Below the pieces are notes generated by a model. That model saw nothing but the letters and a program-made list of their open reading frames with translations. It was not told where the DNA came from and did no database searches. Below, piece by piece: positions 7,508 to 15,245 of a stretch of DNA of 16,578 nt (positions are counted from its first letter, which is position 1; every line of letters begins with the position of its first letter). Source of the DNA: Panacagrimonas sp041635265 (lineage in GTDB: Bacteria > Pseudomonadota > Gammaproteobacteria > Nevskiales > Nevskiaceae); assembly GCA_041635265.1 (NCBI GenBank), contig JBFJJV010000063.1, positions 1-16,578 of the forward strand, written 5' to 3'. The position numbers and the translations under genes are program-made.

Positions 7508-7845
7508 GGCTCTCTCCTTGGATGCGCCGCATCGCGCTCAGCGCACACATTCTGCTGGTACTGCTGGTCGCGACAAGACAGCTGTCCGCGCTAAGTTTGC
7601 TGCTCGCCGCGGTCCTGATCCTGCCGCTCCCCGGGATGATCCGCGCCAAGAGCTATACCTTCGCCTGGGCTTCGATGATGGTGGCTTTTTATGTGGCCGG
7701 ATATCTGGCCGCCGGATACGCCGACCCAGCGTCAAAATTCAGTCTGTTTGCGATCGCCAGCGTTGCGGCCATCGACTACGTTTGCCTGATGCTGTACGTG
7801 CGCTTTTTGGCTCGCGAAAATGCTGCGACGCGTGAGGCTGAATAA
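7504..7845 (+). CDS. DUF2069 family inner-membrane protein
   Basis: The 113-residue product has four hydrophobic segments (about residues 9-23, 29-46, 56-73 and 80-103) with few charged residues between them. Its size, topology and position directly after wrbA match the DUF2069 family of gammaproteobacterial membrane proteins, whose function is unknown. The ATG at 7504 overlaps the wrbA stop (ATGA), so the two are probably translated as a coupled pair. The C-terminus is charged (RFLARENAATREAE). It ends 15 bases from the convergent hda stop, with no room for a long terminator. A role linked to WrbA, for example at the quinone-bearing membrane, is only inference from the overlap. Confidence 0.8.
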   Translation: MRLSPWMRRIALSAHILLVLLVATRQLSALSLLLAAVLILPLPGMIRAKSYTFAWASMMVAFYVAGYLAAGYADPASKFSLFAIASVAAIDYVCLMLYVRFLARENAATREAE

Positions 7846-7860
7846 GGAGCGCTTCTGGAC

Positions 7861-8556
7861 TCAAACAGCGCTTGTCGCCAGCGTTTCCTTGATAAAAGGC
7901 AGGGTGGGCCTGCGCTGCGCGATCAGCGCCGCACGATCCAGCTGTTCCAAGGCCGAAATCAGGCTGCCCGCATCGCGTCGCAGATGGGCCAGCAGCCAGT
8001 TGCGCGCCTGATCCCCCAATTCGAGACCTCGCGCCCTGGCGTGCAATTCCAGCAAGTCCAGGCGATCACCGTGTCGCAAGGGCTTCAAACCCATCAGCGC
8101 CATGCCTCGGAACCGGCTTAGCAAATCAGGCAATAGCACCTCCTGTAGCCGATCCGGCGGCGCGGACGCCGCCAGCACGAGCGGCAGATTTGCGCTGCGG
8201 CGGCGATCGATCAGGCGCATCAGGGCAAGACAGATGTCTTGGTCCTGCAAGCCGGCATCCACATCGTCGATGGCCAGCAGAGCGCATCGCTCGAACGGGT
8301 CAGGATTTTCCGCCAGCAGATTCAGCGATTCACTGGCGATCAGTTGCGCATCGCCCCCGTATAGATGAACTGTTGCGCTGAGCAGATGTGATTTGCCACT
8401 CGCTTTAGCGCCAAAGATCCATGCCGCCGGCAGATCTGCCGAGGCGGCAACAGACTTCAGCGCCGCAACTACATCCGCGTTGGGTCCGTTGAAGAAATTT
8501 TCAAAGCGCGGCGCCTGCTGCAACAGCACCGGCAAACTCAGCTGATCACCTTTCAT
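7861..8556 (-). CDS. hda: DnaA regulatory inactivator Hda
   Basis: The 231-residue AAA+ protein matches E. coli Hda (233 residues). With the DNA-loaded beta clamp it makes DnaA hydrolyse ATP (RIDA) and so prevents re-initiation of replication. The N-terminal clamp-binding motif is QLSLPV at residues 5-10. Walker A reads GAKASGKS at 49-56, Walker B ALLAIDDVD at 92-100, and box VII LLPDLLSRFRG (141-151) holds the arginine-finger region. LRRDAGSLISALEQLD near 192-207 is the sensor II helix. The frame stays open upstream to 8988, but that part lies inside the permease gene; the ATG at 8556 gives the family N-terminus and overlaps the permease stop (ATGA). It is the last gene of the DUF2066 - permease - hda operon. 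Confidence 0.95.
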   Translation of the reverse strand: MKGDQLSLPVLLQQAPRFENFFNGPNADVVAALKSVAASADLPAAWIFGAKASGKSHLLSATVHLYGGDAQLIASESLNLLAENPDPFERCALLAIDDVDAGLQDQDICLALMRLIDRRRSANLPLVLAASAPPDRLQEVLLPDLLSRFRGMALMGLKPLRHGDRLDLLELHARARGLELGDQARNWLLAHLRRDAGSLISALEQLDRAALIAQRRPTLPFIKETLATSAV

Positions 8557-9719
8557 GCCAGCTCGGACTTGCCCTCTTTGGCAGCCTTCACCACGCGCTT
8601 GGGCGCACCCAAGCGATAAGCGGTGCTGGCGAGCCATTCCTGCTTGGCATGGCGCAACATCACGGCAACGACCGCCGCAACCGGTAAGGCAAGCATGACG
8701 CCGACAAATCCAAAGAGTTGTCCGCCAGCCATGACCGCGAATATCACGGCCACCGGGTGCAGGCCAATCTTGTCGCCGACCAGCCAGGGGGTCAGTACAT
8801 TGCTCTCCAGTACCTGACCGATGCCGAACACGACTGCCAGCCAGACGAAGGGCAGCAACTCCTGGGTTTGCACCAGCATGGCGATCACGGCAGTCAGCAC
8901 GCCGACGATCGCTCCGAGATAGGGCACGAAACTGATGACGCCGACAATCAAACCGACCAGCAGGGCCAGATTGAGTCCGGCCATCCATAGGGCGATCCAG
9001 TAATACACGGTGAGCGTGGCCATCACGGTGAGTTGGCCGCGGATAAAGGCGCCCAGCACCTCATCGGTCTCTCTGGCCAGACCAGAGACACGCGGCAATA
9101 ACCGCGGCGGCACGATGCCGGCGATCCAGCCGATAAGCTCATCCCAATCGCGCAGCAGATAAAACGTCACCACAGGCATCAGCAACAAGCTGGCGATGGC
9201 GGTGAGCAGCGCGGCGCCTGAGGCCGACACATGCTTCCAGACTTCCTTGAGCAGCCCGCCAGCGTCGCCCCAGTTTTCGGCCACCAGCTTTTTGAAGCCC
9301 TCAGCATTGAGGCGGGCCCCCTCGGGCAGCGCAATGCCAAAATTGGCAGCGCGACCCTGCATCCACGCCAGCCATTCCGGCACGTTGTGTAGAAAAGTGC
9401 CGATCTGTGTCTGCAACATCGGCACGAGCATGAGCAGGCTGAGCAATCCGATCAGTGATATCCCGAGAAAAACCACACAGACGCCTGCCGTTCGCGACAG
9501 CCCCCAGCGCTGCAGCCGATCCACCAGGGGGTCACCAGCGTAGGCTAGTCCGGCACCCATCACGAATGGCGTCAGGATCGGTGCCAGCAGCCAGCAGAAC
9601 AGCAAAAATACCGCAAAGGAAACCAACCAGGGCCAAGAATCCTTCAGATGCAGCGATTCAAGGGCGGACTCCAGCTCACTGCTTTCTTCTGCGGCTGCCT
9701 TATCGTCCGATGTAGACAT
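8553..9719 (-). CDS. AI-2E / PerM family transporter
   Basis: The 388-residue polytopic protein has about eight hydrophobic segments. It starts with an acidic cytoplasmic tail (MSTSDDKAAAEESSELES), then paired helices near 30-65 and 75-105, a long soluble region at about 108-160, and a cluster of helices in the C-terminal half. FVPYLGAIVGVLTAVIAML, VLTPWLVGDKIGLHPVAVI and GGQLFGFVGVMLALPVAA are the signature blocks of the AI-2E/PerM (UPF0118) family. E. coli PerM sits in the corresponding chromosomal region, near hda and purMN. Substrates of most members are unknown; autoinducer-2 export is established only for TqsA-like members. The start overlaps the DUF2066 gene by 20 bases and has a very strong ribosome site. 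Confidence 0.9.
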   Translation of the reverse strand: MSTSDDKAAAEESSELESALESLHLKDSWPWLVSFAVFLLFCWLLAPILTPFVMGAGLAYAGDPLVDRLQRWGLSRTAGVCVVFLGISLIGLLSLLMLVPMLQTQIGTFLHNVPEWLAWMQGRAANFGIALPEGARLNAEGFKKLVAENWGDAGGLLKEVWKHVSASGAALLTAIASLLLMPVVTFYLLRDWDELIGWIAGIVPPRLLPRVSGLARETDEVLGAFIRGQLTVMATLTVYYWIALWMAGLNLALLVGLIVGVISFVPYLGAIVGVLTAVIAMLVQTQELLPFVWLAVVFGIGQVLESNVLTPWLVGDKIGLHPVAVIFAVMAGGQLFGFVGVMLALPVAAVVAVMLRHAKQEWLASTAYRLGAPKRVVKAAKEGKSELA

Positions 9720-10305
9720 AGATGTCCTCCCCCTGTTGCTGCACCAGGCCGCTCTGCTGGGCCAGGCCACTGGCGCGCTTAACCCCGCCCTCGACGATCA
9801 TGCGCAGGCGCAGCGTATCGTCCTGCAGCTGCGCGACCTCCAGTCGACGCACCCCGCTGATACCTTTGAAGTGCTTGATCGCGCCGGAGTAATCACCCGC
9901 ATCACGCACACCATGAACTTCGATGATCCAGGCCTCGACCAAGTTCGGATCAATCCCGAAAACCGGCAAGCCCACGGCTTTGGCCGCGGCTTCAACTCCA
10001 TGGGCATCGAACACGGCATTGAACTTGACCTCTTCGGAATCCACCTCATATAAAAAATTGTATTGCAGCACTAGTCGCCCCGCTTGATCCAGCAGCCGCC
10101 GAGTGCGCTCATCAGAATGGCCGACGACGCGCTTGAGCACCACGAACAGGGCTTTACGCAGACCGTCTCGCTTCGAACGCGGGGAGTCGTCCTTGACCGT
10201 GACCGTGGCCTCATAGGGATTGCCGGCGGCCTGGGCCTGAACAAAGAAATCCGGGGCCGCAAAAAGGCAGGCCAGCATCGCCAGCAGGGCAAGAGAAAAT
10301 TTCAT
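9700..10305 (-). CDS. DUF2066 domain secreted protein
   Basis: The 201-residue product begins with a signal peptide (MKFSLALLAMLACLF, likely cut after AQA near residue 26) and is therefore probably periplasmic. The DUF2066 signature is visible as YEATVTVKDDSPRSKRDGLR at about 30-49, ALFVVLKRVVGHSDE, then LVLQYNFLYEVD and LVEAWIIEVHGV. Function is unknown; the family commonly sits next to purM and the PerM-type permease in gammaproteobacteria. The frame stays open upstream to 10611, but this would run antisense through purM and lacks the signal peptide at its start, so ATG 10305 is chosen. No clear ribosome site is seen. It is the first gene of the operon leading to hda and is divergent from purM across 69 bases. 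Confidence 0.85.
   Translation of the reverse strand: MKFSLALLAMLACLFAAPDFFVQAQAAGNPYEATVTVKDDSPRSKRDGLRKALFVVLKRVVGHSDERTRRLLDQAGRLVLQYNFLYEVDSEEVKFNAVFDAHGVEAAAKAVGLPVFGIDPNLVEAWIIEVHGVRDAGDYSGAIKHFKGISGVRRLEVAQLQDDTLRLRMIVEGGVKRASGLAQQSGLVQQQGEDIYVYIGR
9725..9733 (-). promoter_or_regulatory. Strong ribosome-binding site of the permease gene
   Basis: On the minus strand GGGGGAGGA stands five bases before the ATG at 9719. It lies inside the coding sequence of DUF2066, so the permease can be translated at a high rate even though the two genes overlap by 20 bases. It decides the permease start over an in-frame ATG at 9770. Confidence 0.8.
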
Positions 10306-10345
10306 CAGAGGATTATCCGGTGCCAGTCTGTAAAATGCATCGATT

Positions 10346-10363
10346 CCGAGTACCAGTACCGAG
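10346..10363. repeat. CCGAG direct repeat flanking TACCAGTA in the DUF2066/purM divergent gap
   Basis: CCGAG (10346-10350) and CCGAG (10359-10363) flank TACCAGTA, itself a TAC-CA-GTA inverted repeat. The site is 12 bases before the purM ATG. It does not look like the E. coli PurR operator. TAAAAT at 10331-10336 is a possible -10 box for purM, without a convincing -35. Confidence 0.25.
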
Positions 10364-10374
10364 CTAAGCCGCTG

Positions 10375-11406
10375 ATGAGTCCCAAAAAACCTCTCTCCTA
10401 CCGCGATGCGGGCGTTGATATTGATGCTGGCGATGCGCTGGTTGGCGACATCAAGAAGATTGTGCGCAGCACCCATAGACCCGAGGTCATGGGCGGCATT
10501 GGCGGTTTTGGCGCCCTGGTCGGGCTGCCCAAAAAGTACAAACAACCTATCTTGGTCAGTGGAACCGACGGCGTAGGCACCAAACTGCGTCTGGGCATCG
10601 ACAGCGGTCACATTGAAGGTCTGGGCATTGACCTGGTGGCCATGTGCGTCAATGACGTGCTGGTCTCTGGCGCCGAGCCACTATTCTTTCTCGATTACTA
10701 TGCGACCGGAAAACTGGATCCGCTGGCTGCGGCGCAAGTCGTTCGCGGCATCGCCAGCGGCTGTCGTCAGGCCGGCTGCGCGCTAGTGGGCGGCGAGACT
10801 GCCGAAATGCCGGGTCTGTACAAGCGCGGAGACTTCGATCTGGCGGGCTTCTGTGTCGCAGTGGCTGAAAAGTCTAAAATCATCGATGGCAGCCGAATTT
10901 CAGTTGGCGACGTGATTGTTGCCCTGCCTTCCAGTGGCGCCCATTCCAACGGTTATTCGCTGATCCGAAAAATTCTGTCTGTCGGCAGACATTCGCTGAA
11001 GAAGAAATTTGAAGGCGGCACCTTGGGCGAAGCCCTGCTCGCGCCCACCCGAATCTACGTCAAACCCGTGCTTAAACTGATTGAAAGCGGCGTGCCGGTT
11101 CACGGCATGGCGCATATCACCGGAGGCGGCATCACGGAAAACCTGACCCGCGCCTTCCCAAGGGGCACAGCTGCGGTCATCGACCGCAACAGCTGGCAGC
11201 GCCCTGCCTTGTTCGATTGGCTGCAGAAACACGGTGCCGTGGAGGAGAACGAAATGCGCCGCGTCTTCAATTGCGGCGTCGGCTTCGCGCTGGTGATTCC
11301 GCGCCGCAGGGTCGATGAAGCGCTTCAGCAGTTGAAGAAGGCCCGGCTCAAGCCCTGGGTCATCGGCGAAGTCATCAAGGGCAAGCAAGACGTGCGCTTC
11401 GTCTGA
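10375..11406 (+). CDS. purM: Phosphoribosylformylglycinamidine cyclo-ligase (AIR synthetase)
   Basis: The 343-residue enzyme (345 in E. coli) converts FGAM and ATP to aminoimidazole ribonucleotide, step 5 of purine synthesis, in the cytoplasm. Diagnostic blocks are LSYRDAGVDIDAGDALV near the N-terminus, LVSGTDGVGTKL at about 60-71, MCVNDVLVSGAEPLFFLDYY at about 90-109, GGETAEMPGLY at about 140-150, SNGYSLIRKI, and HITGGGITENL near residue 247. The start gives MSPKKPLSYRDAG, as in relatives; the frame upstream of it is antisense to DUF2066 and was discarded. The Shine-Dalgarno sequence is weak. purN follows after 13 bases. No PurR-type operator was recognised upstream. Confidence 0.97.
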   Translation: MSPKKPLSYRDAGVDIDAGDALVGDIKKIVRSTHRPEVMGGIGGFGALVGLPKKYKQPILVSGTDGVGTKLRLGIDSGHIEGLGIDLVAMCVNDVLVSGAEPLFFLDYYATGKLDPLAAAQVVRGIASGCRQAGCALVGGETAEMPGLYKRGDFDLAGFCVAVAEKSKIIDGSRISVGDVIVALPSSGAHSNGYSLIRKILSVGRHSLKKKFEGGTLGEALLAPTRIYVKPVLKLIESGVPVHGMAHITGGGITENLTRAFPRGTAAVIDRNSWQRPALFDWLQKHGAVEENEMRRVFNCGVGFALVIPRRRVDEALQQLKKARLKPWVIGEVIKGKQDVRFV

Positions 11407-11419
11407 TCAGGCAAACGCA

Positions 11420-12091
11420 GTGCCTGCAATGCCCGCGCGCATCGCTGTCCTCGTCTCCGGGCGCGGCCGCAATCTCGAAGCGATAATCAAGGCCTGCGCA
11501 GAGAAGAAAATCCAGGGCCAGATTGTCGGGGTCATCAGCAATGAGCCCGCTGCAGCGGCGCTGGACCGGGCTCGGGCAGCAGGGATATCTGTCTGGGCCA
11601 AATCCCACAAGGACTTTTCTGATCGCCCCGCTTTCGATCGGGCGCTGAAACAGGCGGTGGCGGCACTGGAACCGGATATCGTCGTCCTAGCCGGCTTTAT
11701 GCGCATTCTTGGTGACGATTTTGTCGCAAACTTCCATGGCCGAATGATCAATATTCATCCCTCCCTGCTGCCTCGCCATCGCGGACTCAATACCCATCGG
11801 CAGGCCCTGGCAGCCGGCGATCCGGAACACGGAGCGACGGTCCATTTTGTGAGCGATGAATTGGACGGAGGCCCGATGATCATTCAGGGCCGTGTCAGGG
11901 TCAGAGAGGATGATGATGAGCACAGTCTTTCCGAGCGCGTCATGAATGAAGTTGAATTAAAAATTCTTCCAATGGCCCTGTCCTGGATGAGCGAAGGCGC
12001 ATTAAGCTTGGAAGCGCATGGCGTTTTATTTCGGGGTCATCGCCTCATTAAGCCCCTGCAACTCGAACATCTCACGGAGACCTTTCAGTGA
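11420..12091 (+). CDS. purN: Phosphoribosylglycinamide formyltransferase (GAR transformylase)
   Basis: The 223-residue enzyme transfers formyl from 10-formyl-tetrahydrofolate to GAR, step 3 of purine synthesis. The catalytic triad is Asn111, His113 (in MINIHPSLLPRHRGLNTHRQ, 109-128) and Asp149 (DELDGGPMI), equivalent to E. coli Asn106, His108 and Asp144. The phosphate loop reads SGRGRNLEAI, with Arg17 where E. coli has Ser12, which is unusual. The GTG start at 11420 has AGG nearby at about the right distance; an ATG at 11429 is an equally close alternative and would shorten the protein by three residues. The C-terminus extends slightly beyond E. coli PurN. Its stop overlaps the DUF3108 start (GTGA). 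Confidence 0.95.
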   Translation: MPAMPARIAVLVSGRGRNLEAIIKACAEKKIQGQIVGVISNEPAAAALDRARAAGISVWAKSHKDFSDRPAFDRALKQAVAALEPDIVVLAGFMRILGDDFVANFHGRMINIHPSLLPRHRGLNTHRQALAAGDPEHGATVHFVSDELDGGPMIIQGRVRVREDDDEHSLSERVMNEVELKILPMALSWMSEGALSLEAHGVLFRGHRLIKPLQLEHLTETFQ

Positions 12092-12861
12092 AGCTTGGCC
12101 ATGGTCTGCTCTCTTTGTTGCTGCTGTCGTACGCCTTAGCCGGATATTCAGCACCGGAGGACGCAGACGAAGCTGGAATGCTCGGCGTCGTTACCGAAAC
12201 CGCCACGATACCGCCCAAACTCAAGGTGTCGATCGAACCCAGTCATGCGCTGTACGTCTTGTCTCGCGGTTCCATCACCCTGGGCGAGGCCAGTTTTATC
12301 CTGCAGGCGGACGAAGGCCAGGACTGTTGGAAGTACCAGTACGTCGCAAAACCTTCGGGGCTGGCGAAGTTGTTTATCGGCACCGTCACCGAGCAATCCC
12401 ATTTCTGCATTGTCGAGGGGATGGTTCGGTCTCAGACTTTTTCCTTCGATCGCAAGGACAAAAGGGAGGACAACTTCGATCTCAGCTTCAATTGGGCTGA
12501 CAAGATGGTGCGCTCCAGCATTGGCGAAATGCGTCCACTGGAGGACGGAATGATCGACCGTCTCGCCATGCAATACGCGGTGCAGCGCTGGGTGATCGGA
12601 CAGAATGGCATGCCGGGCCCCGACGAAATTACGCTGACCAAGGTCGAGGACGACCGTATCAAGCCCTATACCTTCCGCATCGTCTCCCGGGAAAAAATCG
12701 AGACGCCTGCTGGCAGCTTTGATGCTGTCCGCGTTGAACGCGTTGATGACCCTAAAAAATCGACGCGCTTCTGGCTCGCACCATCGCGAGGCTATATGCC
12801 GATCAAAGTTGAACAGGTCAAGAAAGGTTCAGAGCAATTCAAGATGCTGCTCAAGAATTAG
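12088..12861 (+). CDS. DUF3108 domain exported protein
   Basis: The 257-residue product starts with a signal peptide (MKLGHGLLSLLLLSYALAGYS, cut near residue 21), so it is probably periplasmic. The rest fits DUF3108: a beta-rich fold with HALYVLSRGSITLGEASFIL near 53-72, SFSFDRK-like strands (TFSFDRKDKREDNFDLSFNW, about 117-136), PLEDGMIDRLAMQYAVQR, and a final FDAVRVERVDDPKKSTRFWL with APSRGYMPIKVEQ. Function is unknown. In gammaproteobacteria this family often follows purN; the GTGA overlap here indicates coupled translation. A purine role is doubtful for an exported protein, so the link may be one of expression only. Its 3' end faces the Nudix-MBL gene 17 bases away. Confidence 0.85.
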   Translation: MKLGHGLLSLLLLSYALAGYSAPEDADEAGMLGVVTETATIPPKLKVSIEPSHALYVLSRGSITLGEASFILQADEGQDCWKYQYVAKPSGLAKLFIGTVTEQSHFCIVEGMVRSQTFSFDRKDKREDNFDLSFNWADKMVRSSIGEMRPLEDGMIDRLAMQYAVQRWVIGQNGMPGPDEITLTKVEDDRIKPYTFRIVSREKIETPAGSFDAVRVERVDDPKKSTRFWLAPSRGYMPIKVEQVKKGSEQFKMLLKN

Positions 12862-12878
12862 AAAGCCGGCGCTGGGCC

Positions 12879-14237
12879 TCAGGCCAGAGTCCCTTCCTCT
12901 CGCAGTTTGTCCAGATGTGATTCGATATTCTGCCGTGCCAGAGGCAGCAGGCGTGGATCAATTTTCGCGTAGATCGCCGCGAGCATCTGGTCAACCGAAT
13001 CCCCCGCCCGATGCATTTTCAGGACGCTGGCCTCGCGCATTTTCCGGTGTTTAAGCGTTTCCAGCAGTCGATGTGTCGATCCCATCGCGATGCCGTGCGA
13101 AGGCGCTATGACTTTCGGATCCAGTTCAATCACGCGCTTGAGAGAACGGAAGTACTTGGCCATATTGCCTTCCGGCTTATGAATGACCACAGTGCCAATG
13201 CCCTGAATCAGATCACCCACGATGCACCAGGAACGACAGTCCGGCATCAGCGCCAACTGCCCTTCGTCGTGCCCGGGCACCGCCAGTGCACGCACCGGCT
13301 TGCCTAGCCACAGGGTCACCTGCTCGCGATCCTCGAGCAGCCGCGTCTGCACACCGTCAAAGTAAGCAGGTTCAGCTTCGCTAATGCGCGCATGGGTATC
13401 TGCACTCATGGCCATGCCAACGCCCATGCGCAGTGCCAGCCGGTTGGCTCGCTCCCGATGATCGGGATGATGATGGGTCAGAAATATCTCGCTGATATTG
13501 AATTCCTGCACCCGCGCCCGCAGTGCTTCCATCTCGTCGTCGGTCCACGGTGAGGGATCAACCATCAGCCGCGGCGCACCATCATCGCCAATGACAAAGC
13601 AGTTGGTATGGATTGCGGGGGGCAAAGTATTGGAGCGCACCGCAATCACCCGCATCTGGTGAATCGGTTGCAGAACCGGATGCCGATCCTTGTGGAACTC
13701 TTCAATCGGGTGGGTATCAGGCAGATTGACGCTGTCCCGCGCCAGAAGCTCGATCGTCACCCGAGTCGGCGGTGCCAGCAATAGTTGGCCCGCGTGGTAG
13801 TCGCTCATCAGCTGTGCTGCTGTAGCCCAACGACTCTCGTCTACCTCGCCGACATCCAAAGTGATCTTGGGCTTCTCGCGTAAACGCAGCACGAAGAAAA
13901 ACGTGTCAAAGCGCACAGGGACAAAGGCCGGAGCCAGCGCCGAGCCGAGCAAATGGGCCGATTCGAGCACTCCACTTTGCGCTGCAGCGTCCAAATCAAA
14001 ATTGATCTCTTCGCGCAACTCGCGGACTAGGCCTTCGACATGCGTCGGATTGAAATCTCTGCACCAAGCGGCCGTGCGCACGGCTCGCTCAGCGTCTTCC
14101 TTGTCTATCTTGCCGCCCGGAAATGCCCAGTAGCCTGGAAATGCCTTTAGCGCCACATGTCGGTGGACCAGGAATATCTCATCGCCACACAGGAGTACTG
14201 CGGTGACGGCTTCGCGTGTTCTTTTTATTTCGGACAT
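12879..14237 (-). CDS. Nudix hydrolase fused to MBL-fold / winged-helix hydrolase (LACTB2-like)
   Basis: This 452-residue protein joins two hydrolases. Residues 8-165 form a Nudix domain with WAFPGGKIDKED at 37-48 and VRELREEINF at 71-80; the RExxEE core is intact, but about 16 extra residues split the Nudix box, as in NUDT19-like proteins. Residues 190-390 form an MBL domain with all expected metal ligands: THHHPDH (His255, His257, Asp259, His260), PGHDEG (His323), GDLIQG (Asp342) and APSHGIAMG (His381). Residues 391-452 form the C-terminal winged helix seen in LACTB2-like enzymes. The Nudix part probably cleaves a nucleoside-diphosphate or CoA derivative; the MBL part may be a nuclease or thioesterase. 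Substrates cannot be read from sequence. The start gives MSEIKRTREAVTAVLL; a longer frame to 14276 adds nothing recognisable. Confidence 0.88.
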   Translation of the reverse strand: MSEIKRTREAVTAVLLCGDEIFLVHRHVALKAFPGYWAFPGGKIDKEDAERAVRTAAWCRDFNPTHVEGLVRELREEINFDLDAAAQSGVLESAHLLGSALAPAFVPVRFDTFFFVLRLREKPKITLDVGEVDESRWATAAQLMSDYHAGQLLLAPPTRVTIELLARDSVNLPDTHPIEEFHKDRHPVLQPIHQMRVIAVRSNTLPPAIHTNCFVIGDDGAPRLMVDPSPWTDDEMEALRARVQEFNISEIFLTHHHPDHRERANRLALRMGVGMAMSADTHARISEAEPAYFDGVQTRLLEDREQVTLWLGKPVRALAVPGHDEGQLALMPDCRSWCIVGDLIQGIGTVVIHKPEGNMAKYFRSLKRVIELDPKVIAPSHGIAMGSTHRLLETLKHRKMREASVLKMHRAGDSVDQMLAAIYAKIDPRLLPLARQNIESHLDKLREEGTLA

Positions 14238-14306
14238 TGCGCCAGTGTAGCGTGCCAGACTCCGAACTCGGCACAAGCGGCACCAGTAGCAGCAGAAGCT
14301 GCCTTA

Positions 14307-15206
14307 TTACGATGGCCCTGCTCCAACACGTTTGCGTCGACGCCGTTCGCCCACAGTGGACCGCAACATATCCAGTGCACCGGCCCGTATAGAAGCAATC
14401 GTCTCCTGCATCAGGCCGGGATCACCATAATCATCGCGCCATGCAAGAAAGACGGGATAGGACATCCGCGGCGCCTCTCGCACTGCGTGCAGCAGATTGT
14501 TGGCAATCATGGGAGCAGCAACAATATTGGGGGCATAGCCAGCGCGCCTGTTACTGATCAAATAATCAAGCCCGAGCGCGCCCAGATCCAGAGACATTCC
14601 GTGCGTCGGCAGAGCCGAATGATGCTGTGCGTGAAACACCCGAAAAGCCTCGCCCCAGTCCAGATAAACATAGCGATCCGTGTACACCTCCTGGGGATCA
14701 GAGGTGAGAAGAATCAGCTCGTCTTCCACCAATTTCTCCACTCGAATTCCCGGCGCAGTTTGCGAACCATAAAGTACCGCGACATCCAGAACGCCGTCCC
14801 GCAAGCCGGAAAGTAAGCCTTGGGGGGAGGCCAGAGATGCGCGGATCGCGACGTCCTGCTGTGCGCGACGAAAATCAGCGAGCCAGCGCATCAGCAAGCC
14901 TGACCACAGCGAATACTGCCCACCGATGGCCAGGGCACGAAGAAACCCATCAGGTATCGCCACTTGCTGTCGCGCCTCCTCCCAAACACGCACAAGTGAG
15001 CGCGCATAGGCCTCGAAACGACGCCCGGCCGAAGTCGCGACACATTCAGCCTTGTTCCGCCGAAATACAGCCTGGCCCAGGAGCTGCTCCAGTGATTTTA
15101 TTCGGGCGCTTACAGTCGACTGGGTGACGTGTAATTGGGCCGATGCGCGGACGAAGCTGCCCTGTTCCAGAACGGCAAGGAAGGTGCGGGCGAGGACTAT
15201 ATCCAT
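14307..15206 (-). CDS. LysR-family transcriptional regulator
   Basis: The 299-residue protein has the standard LysR layout. The winged helix-turn-helix covers residues 1-60 (ARTFLAVLEQGSFVRASAQL, then HVTQSTVSARIKSLEQLLG), with the linker helix after it. The effector domain runs from about 90 to 275, with LAIGGQYSLWSGLLMRWLAD, VLDVAVLYGSQ and DELILLTSDP in the usual positions. The tail (RRRRKR, 290-295) is unusually basic. The effector is unknown. The gene is divergent from the coiled-coil lipoprotein across 112 AT-rich bases, the arrangement in which LysR proteins often control both themselves and the neighbour. The Nudix-MBL gene lies 69 bases downstream in the same direction and might share its transcript. 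Confidence 0.92.
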   Translation of the reverse strand: MDIVLARTFLAVLEQGSFVRASAQLHVTQSTVSARIKSLEQLLGQAVFRRNKAECVATSAGRRFEAYARSLVRVWEEARQQVAIPDGFLRALAIGGQYSLWSGLLMRWLADFRRAQQDVAIRASLASPQGLLSGLRDGVLDVAVLYGSQTAPGIRVEKLVEDELILLTSDPQEVYTDRYVYLDWGEAFRVFHAQHHSALPTHGMSLDLGALGLDYLISNRRAGYAPNIVAAPMIANNLLHAVREAPRMSYPVFLAWRDDYGDPGLMQETIASIRAGALDMLRSTVGERRRRKRVGAGPS

Positions 15207-15225
15207 ACGATTGTTTTTTCGATTT

Positions 15226-15238
15226 TAAATGCCATTTA
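15226..15238. promoter_or_regulatory. Palindrome in the LysR / lipoprotein divergent promoter, candidate operator
   Basis: TAAATG-C-CATTTA is a perfect 13-bp palindrome inside an AT-rich patch (about 15210-15260), 19 bases before the LysR start codon. Its 3' end merges with TATATT (15237-15242), a -10-like hexamer. The T-x11-A frame and the divergent position fit a LysR-type binding site; that assignment is inference. Confidence 0.35.
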
Positions 15239-15245
15239 TATTCGT

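Noticed and set aside
8557..8988. Upstream extension of the hda frame
   Set aside because: It lies within the permease gene on the same strand in another frame, and Hda family proteins begin at the ATG at 8556 with the clamp-binding motif.
12872..12887. CTGG...CCAG hairpin at the DUF3108 / Nudix-MBL junction as a bidirectional terminator
   Set aside because: The stem is only 4-5 bp in either pairing and no T run follows on either strand.
14157..14816. 219-codon plus-strand open frame
   Set aside because: It runs antisense through the Nudix-MBL start and the LysR C-terminal half; both of those have clear family motifs, while this frame has none.
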